Both the position numbers and the translations under genes were made by a program. Source: CAIXQW01 sp046049675 (GTDB taxonomy: Bacteria > Bacteroidota > Bacteroidia > Chitinophagales > Chitinophagaceae). Taken from it: a DNA stretch of 64,000 nt. Shown here in pieces: positions 18,321-25,759 of this stretch. The DNA lies in contig JBJORA010000043.1 of NCBI GenBank assembly GCA_046049675.1, positions 111,668-175,667 of the forward strand, read 5' to 3'. The notes beneath the pieces are model-generated. The model did not search any database. It saw only the letters and a list, made by a program, of their open reading frames with translations, and had not been told where the DNA came from. Positions within the stretch are counted from its first letter, which is position 1. Each line of letters opens with the position of its first letter.

Positions 18321-19079
18321 TTAGGCCTTTACCATAGCGCTATGTACCGCACTACTTACTTCTTTGATGAAATTTGGGTCTTTTTCAATGGCATTGCCCA
18401 CCACGATGATATCGGCGCCGTGCTTACAGTTTTGATAAGCCTTTTCTGCATCGGTGATACCACCACCCACGATAATAGGCGTGGCAATGTTCGCGCGCAC
18501 TTTGGCTATCATTTCTACACTAATTGGGCGCTTAGCACCACTGCCAGCGTCCATGTAAATCAACTGCTTGCCCTGCATTTCGGCGGCCATAGCCGTACAA
18601 ACTGCAATATCGTTTTTGTCGTGTGGTATTGGCAAAGAGCCACTCATATAGCTTACCGTAGTGGGAGCGCCACCGTCTACCACCATATAACCAGTACTCA
18701 TCACTTCTAAACCGCTAGCACGCACTATTGGCGCACTTACCACATGCTGACCAATCAACAAATCGGGGTTGCGGCCGCTAACTAGGCTTAGGTAAAGCAA
18801 TGCATCGGCATATCTGCTTACTTGGTTGGGACTACCCGGAAAAAGTACAACTGGTATGATTGTTTCTGCCTTTATGGCTTGAATACACTCATCTACATGA
18901 TTGCTAACCATAAGGCTACCGCCAAAAAAGATAAAATCTACGGCTGAATCGTTGCACAATTGTGCTATTGTAGCACTTTGTGTAGCACTTACACTGTCGG
19001 GGTCTACTAGCACGGCAAAACCTTTACGCTGCGTATGGCGTAATTGCTGCATTTGTGCGAGTACAGTGTTAGTGTGCAT
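18321..19079 (-). CDS. Geranylgeranylglyceryl phosphate synthase (GGGPS/PcrB family)
   Basis: 252 residues, a TIM-barrel prenyltransferase. The G1P-binding blocks are present: KGFAVLVDPDS near residues 19-29, YMDAGSGAKRPIS near 165-178, and the phosphate loops IIVGGGITDAEKA and GADIIVVGNAIE. The length and the PNQVSRYADALLYLSLVSGRNPDLLIGQH block match the group II enzymes shared by archaea and Bacteroidota. It links sn-glycerol-1-phosphate to an all-trans prenyl diphosphate, the first step of ether lipid synthesis in archaea. The product in Bacteroidota is less well understood. TACATTTG lies 7 nt before the ATG. Confidence 0.92.
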   Translation of the reverse strand: MHTNTVLAQMQQLRHTQRKGFAVLVDPDSVSATQSATIAQLCNDSAVDFIFFGGSLMVSNHVDECIQAIKAETIIPVVLFPGSPNQVSRYADALLYLSLVSGRNPDLLIGQHVVSAPIVRASGLEVMSTGYMVVDGGAPTTVSYMSGSLPIPHDKNDIAVCTAMAAEMQGKQLIYMDAGSGAKRPISVEMIAKVRANIATPIIVGGGITDAEKAYQNCKHGADIIVVGNAIEKDPNFIKEVSSAVHSAMVKA

Positions 19080-19086
19080 TGCGGGG

Positions 19087-19094
19087 CAAATGTA
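19087..19094 (-). promoter_or_regulatory. -7 promoter box of the GGGPS gene
   Basis: Minus strand reads TACATTTG, seven bases, ATG. Expected leader is 0-3 nt. Confidence 0.45.
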
Positions 19095-19113
19095 CTAAAA
19101 AAACAGCGTGTAA

Positions 19114-20331
19114 TTATGCTATTCTGTTAATTGTAGCAGTTGCTGGTATATGGCTTTCTTGCCATGTGTCTATATGTACTAGGCCCGGCGTGGTGCCAAT
19201 AGCTATTTCGCCTAGATGCTTAAACCTTAAGGCTTTTGCACCATTTGAAGTAGCCCATTTTAGTAGAATTTCTGCCGAAATATGCGGATAATATTGCTGA
19301 AACATTTGCATTTCTGTCAGCATACACAATTGTGTATTGCTTGCTAGGCTATCGGTACCTATGCACACGTTTTCATTAATTGCGTGCAGATGAGCATAGA
19401 GCGGATTAATATGTTTTTCTATATAATGATTGGCCATGGGGCAAACACACCAGGTACGCGACTTGTAACGCTGCTGTGCAAATGCAATGTCTTCTTCCGA
19501 CGAAAAAGTATTGTGTACAAGCAATACGTGCTGGCAATTGCTAAGTTGCTGTGCATGATATTGCAAAGCAGATACGTGATGCGCCATTGCAACAGGAATA
19601 TCTGTACTTATTTGCGCTAGAAAATTGATAAACTCGCCGCTTGCCGCCTTGATTAAAGCATCTTCTGCTGCACTTTCTTGGTTATGTATGCTAACGAGTG
19701 TTTCGTTTTGAAGATGAGCATCTATTACCTGCCACAGCGCGTTGCTAATACTATATACTGCGTGCGGCGTAATACTCGTATTACTAAAGCCACTATCTAG
19801 AAATTGCTGTAGAAGTGCTTTTGCAGCTTGCATGCGTTGTGGTGCAGCCTGCGGTACTGCGCCAAATACTTCAATAAAATTTCTGTAAGCAATGCGAGAA
19901 TTGTTTTTTGCACGCATGCTAAAACTGGTATTACAAATATCGCCTACTGCTGCGATGCCGCGTTGATACATGACGGCATCTTGCGCTTGTGCTGCCGCTA
20001 TTGCATCGCTATCGTTGCGGTGTTTGTAAAATGCATTTACTTGTTGTAAGAAAGCTACTAAACCCGTATGCATTGGTATTTTGCCAAGCATATCACTTAG
20101 CTCTAAATGGCAGTGCGCGTTTACAAAGCCCGGGCATAGGAGGCCGCTAAGATGCTGTACTTTTTCCTGCACAGCATTGCCAATAGCAATAATTTTGCCT
20201 TGCTCATCTATACCAACAGCGGTGCCCTTTGGCAGATATACATGGCCATTGTGTACAAAATCGGCTGTAAAAAATTGCGGCACAGTGGTAAAGATAATGC
20301 GTGCATGGCTAACACATACAACCTGACGCAC
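19114..20331 (-). CDS. Metal-dependent amidohydrolase / deaminase (COG0402)
   Basis: 405 residues from GTG at 20331. The metal-binding HxH is in FVNAHCHLELSDM (about residues 73-80). Further ligand candidates are SIHNQES, VAMAHHVSAL and CIGTDSLASN, the pattern of guanine, chlorohydrolase and aminofutalosine deaminases of the amidohydrolase superfamily. HCHLELS resembles adenosine-type and aminodeoxyfutalosine deaminases used in the futalosine menaquinone route, but substrate cannot be fixed here. It is divergent from the PS-decarboxylase-like gene, with 40 nt between starts that hold a promoter box for each side (TATACTTG, 5 nt before this GTG, is a one-base-off match). Confidence 0.82.
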   Translation of the reverse strand: MRQVVCVSHARIIFTTVPQFFTADFVHNGHVYLPKGTAVGIDEQGKIIAIGNAVQEKVQHLSGLLCPGFVNAHCHLELSDMLGKIPMHTGLVAFLQQVNAFYKHRNDSDAIAAAQAQDAVMYQRGIAAVGDICNTSFSMRAKNNSRIAYRNFIEVFGAVPQAAPQRMQAAKALLQQFLDSGFSNTSITPHAVYSISNALWQVIDAHLQNETLVSIHNQESAAEDALIKAASGEFINFLAQISTDIPVAMAHHVSALQYHAQQLSNCQHVLLVHNTFSSEEDIAFAQQRYKSRTWCVCPMANHYIEKHINPLYAHLHAINENVCIGTDSLASNTQLCMLTEMQMFQQYYPHISAEILLKWATSNGAKALRFKHLGEIAIGTTPGLVHIDTWQESHIPATATINRIA

Positions 20332-20359
20332 ATCTGCAAGTATAACACATACTAGTACC

Positions 20360-20367
20360 TACCTTTG
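20360..20367 (+). promoter_or_regulatory. -7 promoter box of the PS decarboxylase-like gene
   Basis: TACCTTTG, four bases, ATG: an exact TAnnTTTG match that would yield a leaderless transcript. Confidence 0.5.
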
Positions 20368-20371
20368 CGAC

Positions 20372-21025
20372 ATGACGTTACATCGTGAAGGGTATTGGCA
20401 TTGCATAGCAGCAACTGTTATTTTCTTTGTAATACTAGTAGCCTTGTCGCAGCTAACAGGCGGCATAGGTTGGGCTTTCTACTTGCTAAGTTTACCTTTT
20501 GTGGCGCTGTGGTTTTGGGTGTTTTGGTTTTTTAGAATACCTACACGCACGTTTACGGTAGGCGACGGTATTATTACTAGTCCTTGCGATGGGAAAGTTG
20601 TTGTGATTGAAGAAACAGAAGAAGGTGAGTTTTACAAAGACAAGCGCATACAGGTAAGCATTTTTATGAGTCCATTAAATGTGCACGTCAATTTATATCC
20701 AATTAAAGGTAAGGTAGATTACTACCGCTATCATGCCGGCAAATACCTTGTAGCTTGGCATCCTAAGAGTAGTACAGAAAACGAGCGCAGCACAGTGGTT
20801 GTAAGCAATAACAGGGTTACTTTATTAATGCGTCAAATTGCAGGCGCAGTTGCTCGTCGTATTGTAACCTATAGCCGCGAAGGTGATGCTGCTGAGCAAA
20901 ACGGTGAAATGGGTTTTATTAAGTTTGGTAGTCGTGTAGATTTATTTTTGCCGCTTGGTACAAAAATCGATTGTAAGATTGGTGATGTAGTGCAAGGTGG
21001 TGTTTCTAGAATTGCATCTTACTAG
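20372..21025 (+). CDS. psd: Phosphatidylserine decarboxylase-related protein
   Basis: 217 residues, the short archaetidylserine/PS-decarboxylase type. Two N-terminal hydrophobic segments (about residues 12-55) anchor it in the membrane. SPCDGKVVVIEE, FMSPLNVHVNLYPIKGKVDYYRYH and VARRIVTYSREGD are family blocks. FIKFGSRVDLFLPLGTKI contains the Gly-Ser bond (about residue 187) where self-cleavage creates the pyruvoyl cofactor. It converts phosphatidylserine to phosphatidylethanolamine. It is followed 3 nt later by ybeY. Confidence 0.92.
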   Translation: MTLHREGYWHCIAATVIFFVILVALSQLTGGIGWAFYLLSLPFVALWFWVFWFFRIPTRTFTVGDGIITSPCDGKVVVIEETEEGEFYKDKRIQVSIFMSPLNVHVNLYPIKGKVDYYRYHAGKYLVAWHPKSSTENERSTVVVSNNRVTLLMRQIAGAVARRIVTYSREGDAAEQNGEMGFIKFGSRVDLFLPLGTKIDCKIGDVVQGGVSRIASY

Positions 21026-21028
21026 CAT

Positions 21029-21463
21029 ATGAGTGCGAGCTTTATAGATAACGAAGTTAAAAGTCAGCTCAAGGGCAAACGTAAACTAAGCGCCTATTTG
21101 GATGCGATGGTGCGTAAGGCTTGCAAAAAAACGAGTTCACTTCATTATATTTTTGTAAGCGACGATTTTTTATTGGCGCTTAATCAGCAATACCTGCAAC
21201 ACGATACATTGACTGATATTATCACTTTTGATTTGAGCAATAGCTCTGTGCATATTGATGGTGAGATTTATATTAGCGTTGACCGCGTTCGCGAGAATGC
21301 TGCAAAATTTGAAGTGCCCTATCACGATGAATTATTGCGTGTAATTTTTCATGGTGCTTTACATTTATGTGGCTACAAAGATAAAAGCAAGGCAGATAAA
21401 GCGGCTATGCGCGCAGCGGAAGATAAGTGTTTGAAGGGCTTCGCTGCTTTTGCTAAGGCCTAA
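21029..21463 (+). CDS. ybeY: rRNA maturation RNase YbeY
   Basis: 144 residues. The zinc-site region reads FHGALHLCGYKDKSKADKAAMRAAEDKCL. The first two histidines of the HxxxHxxxxxH motif are present, but the third ligand position is Asp (GYKD instead of GYDH), which I believe is usual in Bacteroidota. TDIITFDLS and GEIYISVDRVREN are the other family blocks. It takes part in 16S rRNA 3' processing and ribosome quality control. It lies 3 nt after the PS decarboxylase-like gene, likely one transcript. Confidence 0.92.
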   Translation: MSASFIDNEVKSQLKGKRKLSAYLDAMVRKACKKTSSLHYIFVSDDFLLALNQQYLQHDTLTDIITFDLSNSSVHIDGEIYISVDRVRENAAKFEVPYHDELLRVIFHGALHLCGYKDKSKADKAAMRAAEDKCLKGFAAFAKA

Positions 21464-21498
21464 TTCTTTTTTTATTGGGTAGAAGTACAAAGCGCACA

Positions 21499-21843
21499 CT
21501 AGTGATGTTTTTCTAAAAGTATGATTGGCACTTCAATATCGCCAGCCCACTCGCTAGCGACAAAAGCATAATTGCCGATAAAATTTTCTAGCTTGACTTT
21601 GTTGTAATCGTCAGCTAAATGTGGCTTTATTTCAGCTTTCCAAAATTCAAATGTGTTGTGTATATCAATCCACTTAAGTGCTGCGCCTACGTCAGCAACA
21701 ACAAATTGTACAGTATGGCTTTTTAATATACCTTGAATTTCATCAGTGGTCAAGTGTCGCACGCGGTCTGCAATTACATCGCCACTATCATTCCAGAGCT
21801 TTGTCAAGGGAATTTGCATCACAATTTTCGTGCTGTTTTCCAT
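21499..21843 (-). CDS. Hypothetical cytoplasmic protein
   Basis: 114 residues from ATG at 21843 (an upstream Met five codons earlier is less likely). No family recognised. Starts MENSTKIVMQIPLTKLWND and has no signal peptide or membrane segment. The content is acidic and mixed alpha/beta (FQ.VADVGAALKWI, EFWKAEIKPHLADDYNKVKLENF). It lies between ybeY and a small membrane protein gene of the same orientation. Confidence 0.55.
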   Translation of the reverse strand: MENSTKIVMQIPLTKLWNDSGDVIADRVRHLTTDEIQGILKSHTVQFVVADVGAALKWIDIHNTFEFWKAEIKPHLADDYNKVKLENFIGNYAFVASEWAGDIEVPIILLEKHH

Positions 21844-21891
21844 GGCGCTTATTCTCAAATTATTTTAGGTAAAAAATTTGATGATTTACCA

Positions 21892-22203
21892 TCACTTATA
21901 CGGCTCATAATACTTTTCCATACGCGTTAAAGCATATACTACACCGCCAACGCCAAATGTAATCATGGCTAGTGCAAGGCAAGCAATCCAATCTTCTCCC
22001 TTCCAATCCGTCATGATGCCCACCACTAGGTATGGCACAAAAAGTGACCCGATGATATACACAGTCTTTGAGATTTCTGGGTACTCGCCGGGTTTTGCAG
22101 CGCGTACAATGGTAGAGTCGGTATATACTTGCACAGGTATATTTGTTGCCATGCAGGCATAGGAACTTACCAATAAAATCAATGCTGCTACAATCCTTTT
22201 CAC
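21892..22203 (-). CDS. Small hypothetical membrane protein
   Basis: 103 residues from GTG at 22203. A signal peptide or first helix (MKRIVAALILLVSSYACMA) is followed by two membrane helices (TVYIIGSLFVPYLVVGIMTDW and WIACLALAMITFGVGGVVYAL). No family recognised. TAGTTTTG lies only 4 nt before the GTG, which supports this start and a leaderless message. Confidence 0.55.
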   Translation of the reverse strand: MKRIVAALILLVSSYACMATNIPVQVYTDSTIVRAAKPGEYPEISKTVYIIGSLFVPYLVVGIMTDWKGEDWIACLALAMITFGVGGVVYALTRMEKYYEPYK

Positions 22204-22207
22204 TACT

Positions 22208-22215
22208 CAAAACTA
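22208..22215 (-). promoter_or_regulatory. -7 promoter box abutting a GTG start
   Basis: Minus strand reads TAGTTTTG, AGTA, GTG. Exact TAnnTTTG match, four bases from the start codon. Confidence 0.45.
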
Positions 22216-22285
22216 CAGCTTAGTAAGCTGATAGCAATAAGTTGCTTAAACATTTTTTTATGACTACTTTTACTAGCATAGGCAA

Positions 22286-22293
22286 TACTTTTG
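22286..22293 (+). promoter_or_regulatory. -7 promoter box of the proline-rich exported protein gene
   Basis: TACTTTTG, an exact TAnnTTTG match 17 nt before the TTG start at 22311. Supports the TTG start and a leader of about 13 nt. Confidence 0.45.
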
Positions 22294-22310
22294 TAGGGTA
22301 AGCACAATAA

Positions 22311-23354
22311 TTGAAACAAGTAATAACCATATGTATTTTACTATGCGGCATGTTGACGAGTGCGTGGTCGCAAACAAAGCATAAGTATGTGATGCAAGGT
22401 CGCGCTTACTACGATGGTACGAGCCAAGTTTACAAGCTTGATATTACCGACGATGGCAGTGGCAATTTTACGGGAGAAAACATTAGCATTTTACCAACGG
22501 GCGAACGACTAGTTGGGCCAGTGCGTGGTCGTATTGATTACGCTAAGAAAATGATTTACTTCCAAGAGTTAAAAATCAAAAACTTACCAGCAGGCAAAAG
22601 TCAAGACGACTATTGCTTCTTTACGATTACAGCCACGTTTACAACAAGTGGCAATCAAACTCAAATAGTTGGCACGTTTACGAGTAAAGGTCCCAGAGGT
22701 AACAAGTGCAGTGGTGGCACCATAAAACTTGTAGGCACAAAAAATGTTGAAGAGTTGCACAAGCAGTACATCAAAGAGGTACAGAAAACCAAGCCAAAAC
22801 CTGTTGTTAAAAAACCAGTTGCGCCACCTCCACCAAAGCCGAAGCCAATAGTTAAACAAACTCATCCTACGCCAAAACCCAAGCCAAAAACAAAACCCAC
22901 AGCACCTAAAGTAAAGAAAGAGGAACCGCCTGCTATTGTGGCGCCCGAACCTAAATTAGAGCCAGCACCAGATACCGTTGTAAAGGAAGAGCCAAAGCCG
23001 CCTTTTATTGATCCTAAAAAACTAAAGTTTGTTGACTACGAAGGCGATCAATTAACGATAACAATAGACGATTACGATAAACTTGATGGCGACGATATTA
23101 CCGTGATGCTTAACAACGATACACTAATACACCATTGCGTGCTTGATGGTTCGAGTAAAACTATAAAATTGGATATGAGCATACGTGGCAGTGCTAGCGG
23201 TGTTGATAGCATTAAAGTAATTGCCAACAACGAAGGCTATTATTACCCCAATAGTGCAACCGTTACTGTTCGCGACGTAGCAAATGAATATCGTTGCCAT
23301 GCCGAGAACGAGTACGGCGAACGCTGTTATGTTATTTTGCGAAGAAGGAAATAA
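22311..23354 (+). CDS. Exported protein with Pro/Lys-rich linker
   Basis: 347 residues from TTG at 22311. A signal peptide (MKQVITICILLCGMLTSAWSQ) is followed by an N-terminal beta-rich domain to about residue 150. A linker of about 90 residues is built of P, K and V/E (KPKPKTKP-type repeats, TonB-like in composition). The C-terminal domain of ~110 residues has the pattern of YEGDQLTITIDDYDKLDGDDITVMLN. The linker suggests a protein spanning the periplasm or cell-wall space. No family recognised for either domain. The next gene begins 44 nt later and encodes a putative barrel protein. Confidence 0.6.
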   Translation: MKQVITICILLCGMLTSAWSQTKHKYVMQGRAYYDGTSQVYKLDITDDGSGNFTGENISILPTGERLVGPVRGRIDYAKKMIYFQELKIKNLPAGKSQDDYCFFTITATFTTSGNQTQIVGTFTSKGPRGNKCSGGTIKLVGTKNVEELHKQYIKEVQKTKPKPVVKKPVAPPPPKPKPIVKQTHPTPKPKPKTKPTAPKVKKEEPPAIVAPEPKLEPAPDTVVKEEPKPPFIDPKKLKFVDYEGDQLTITIDDYDKLDGDDITVMLNNDTLIHHCVLDGSSKTIKLDMSIRGSASGVDSIKVIANNEGYYYPNSATVTVRDVANEYRCHAENEYGERCYVILRRRK

Positions 23355-23398
23355 TAAAGGTCTTATTTTTACGTTTCTATATTTAAAGGTTACTTATC

Positions 23399-24136
23399 GT
23401 GAAGAGAATATTTCTAGCGTCCACAATTATTTTAACAAGCTTTTCTGCATTTAGCCAAAGAGCAAATAGAGTAGTAATTAGTGCTAATGCTGGGCCAATG
23501 GCAACTATAAGGGCTTCGCTTATCGGCGCTGCTGGTTCTGAAGTTTACTCGCCATTGTTGCGCCTTAGTCCTATGTTTGGTGCAAGTATTAATTACAAAG
23601 CGAGTGAAAAAATACTGATAGGCCTCGGTTGGCAAAGCGTACATCTTGATCAAAAAATTGGCTTTGGACAGATTGCCGCATACAATAACGTAACTGTACG
23701 TATAACAGAAAGAAACTACTACGCCAATATGTGGTATAGTTTGTTTTGCGGCTACAAGCTCGGTAAGCGTCATACACTTTATGCAGGGCTTAGTGGCGCT
23801 GAGCTACAGAAAACATCGCATAGCACTGGTATGTTCACACAAATAAGCGGCACTAATGACACCATCAATATGATGTCAAGCACAATACTTACAGATCACG
23901 ATATACGCTTACTTACGTGGCGCCCATATCTTGTGTACACATTGTCTTGTTTGAAATTCAGAAAGAGCGAATTTCTTCTTAGGCTACAATACAACCCAGT
24001 TGCAGTGTACCTGCCTGTAACTAGTTCTTATACCAATATTCGAATTAATGAGGAAGAGACTAATTTTCACAGTCTTGCTAGTGGCAGTGTAAGATTTGCT
24101 AGTTACGGCTTGCAATACAATTATGCCCTGCGATAA
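23399..24136 (+). CDS. Putative outer-membrane beta-barrel protein
   Basis: 245 residues from GTG at 23399. The signal peptide (MKRIFLASTIILTSFSAFSQ) is followed by alternating hydrophobic and polar strands rich in Gly, Tyr and Ser, with aromatic-ended segments (MWYSLFCGYKLGKRHTLYAGL, FASYGLQYNYALR at the C-terminus). This is the general look of an 8-10 stranded barrel of the PorT/OmpA-like kind. Function unknown. TATATTTA (one base off the -7 consensus) lies ~12 nt before the start. Confidence 0.6.
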   Translation: MKRIFLASTIILTSFSAFSQRANRVVISANAGPMATIRASLIGAAGSEVYSPLLRLSPMFGASINYKASEKILIGLGWQSVHLDQKIGFGQIAAYNNVTVRITERNYYANMWYSLFCGYKLGKRHTLYAGLSGAELQKTSHSTGMFTQISGTNDTINMMSSTILTDHDIRLLTWRPYLVYTLSCLKFRKSEFLLRLQYNPVAVYLPVTSSYTNIRINEEETNFHSLASGSVRFASYGLQYNYALR

Positions 24137-24256
24137 GCCTTAAACTTACCAAATACCTTATTATCATATCGTTGGCTTCGCAATCTAAATCAAAAGACTC
24201 TCTGCTAGCGTAAAGAAGTAGTATTTTAATATTACCAAGTACCTAAGACGATTAGT

Positions 24257-25735
24257 TTACTCAAAAAGCATAAATTCAAAATCTTCCGAGTAAAGCTTTT
24301 TTGCCGTCAACAAGTTGCCATTTAGATGCACGGCGGTGTATTTGTCTACATCAAAGAAAAACCTTCGCATCGAAATAAATGCTCCGGCAGTAGTAAAATG
24401 AAGCATGTAGTAATTGCCCTTATATAAGTATAGAAGTTTTATTGTACCATCTCCAACATCACGCATTCGAACATTCATAGTAACCGAAATTTTGTCAGAT
24501 GTTCCACCTACAAGCGCTTTGCCCAGCGTAGCGCGGTCAGAGTTTTGCCACTTAGGAAAGGGAATTTGCACAACGTTATTATTATTTAGGCAATAAACTG
24601 ATGTAATGTAAGATTCAGTACAATAATTATTTGCCTGAACAATAGATCCGACTATTCTATTAGCGATTATTGTTGAGTCATAAGGTTCTAAATACCGAAA
24701 ACCGCTTGTCGTGTCAACAGTATAAGATTTACGTCCGAGTAAAACTGGTGCTAGGAACATTGTGCTATCTTTTCTTGATCCGGAACTACTGACATGACGG
24801 AATAACATTGAATCCATAACTAAAAAAGTAGAATGCTGATAATAACGAGTTAAGTTACTATTAGAGTCGGCTAAAAAGCTCGTGAACCTATGGAGCTTGT
24901 AATTATAAAATCCCAATAGGCTATGCTGCTTAACCTCTAAAGATCCATCTGCATTAAAATGCGATTTTGGGTACTTAACCACAATTATTGAAGTATTATT
25001 TAAGCGGGAAGGCCCACCACATTCTGCATAAGGACGTAAATGAGGAAAACTTAGATAAAAGTCCTTCCTGTCGCTTATAATACTATCATTGCAGACACCA
25101 TATACGCACTTATAAATATCTAGCAGCGCGATAGAATCTATTAGTACTTGATGCATAGTGTCATTTGATGGCATAATAAAGAACTTATTAAACTCGTAGT
25201 CTCTAAAAAATATTGTGCTTCCAGAAGTATACGCTGTATAACTTAGACCACTGCGGAGTTTGCCACATACTCGCTTTTTCAGCATTGCATTGTATTCAGC
25301 TGCTACGGAGTCGGCTATAGTATTTTGCTGCCTATTCGCCGCAAGATTATAAGCCGCTGAAAAATTACTGGCTGTAACTTTCGACAACAAGCATTGATAA
25401 AACAGTTCTTGCGAACTTGTACGAATTATATTACAAGTACTTCTAGATGCAACACTATACTTTTCAAATAGATTAGAGTTGAAAATCAGTTTGATGTTTG
25501 CAAAAGTTGAAAATGCAAAGCGCTCGTCAATTAAATCTGCTTTAATTGAATCTTGTGACCTAAAGCAAAGAGATATTGTATCGCTTGGATAAGTTTTTGA
25601 GATCGAATAAATCACACTGTTACAGTTTGCACAGTCTGCCAGTGAAACACATATCAAAATCTGTTGGCCTCGTAGACCTTGATATGTAAATATCAAGAGC
25701 AAAAAAACTAGGACTTGCTTTGATAAATAACTCAT
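24257..25735 (-). CDS. Exported protein, thioredoxin-like N-terminus and propeller-like C-terminus
   Basis: 492 residues with a signal peptide (MSYLSKQVLVFLLLIFTYQGLRG). The mature N-terminus ILICVSLADCANCNSVIYSIS has a CxxC placed as in thioredoxin-like folds of envelope proteins. The rest is beta-rich with repeated segments such as NKFFIMPSNDTMHQV, GTIKLLYLYKGNYYMLHF and DVDKYTAVHLNGNLLTAKKLY, compatible with a 6-bladed propeller of the kind seen in Bacteroidota proteins of unknown role. I cannot assign a function. Confidence 0.5.
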   Translation of the reverse strand: MSYLSKQVLVFLLLIFTYQGLRGQQILICVSLADCANCNSVIYSISKTYPSDTISLCFRSQDSIKADLIDERFAFSTFANIKLIFNSNLFEKYSVASRSTCNIIRTSSQELFYQCLLSKVTASNFSAAYNLAANRQQNTIADSVAAEYNAMLKKRVCGKLRSGLSYTAYTSGSTIFFRDYEFNKFFIMPSNDTMHQVLIDSIALLDIYKCVYGVCNDSIISDRKDFYLSFPHLRPYAECGGPSRLNNTSIIVVKYPKSHFNADGSLEVKQHSLLGFYNYKLHRFTSFLADSNSNLTRYYQHSTFLVMDSMLFRHVSSSGSRKDSTMFLAPVLLGRKSYTVDTTSGFRYLEPYDSTIIANRIVGSIVQANNYCTESYITSVYCLNNNNVVQIPFPKWQNSDRATLGKALVGGTSDKISVTMNVRMRDVGDGTIKLLYLYKGNYYMLHFTTAGAFISMRRFFFDVDKYTAVHLNGNLLTAKKLYSEDFEFMLFE

Positions 25736-25759
25736 ATAAGGTCACTTTGTTTACACAAC

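Noticed and set aside
22790..22990. TonB identity for the Pro/Lys-rich protein at 22311
   Set aside because: The linker is TonB-like in composition, but there is a cleavable signal peptide instead of an N-terminal anchor and no recognisable TonB C-terminal domain.
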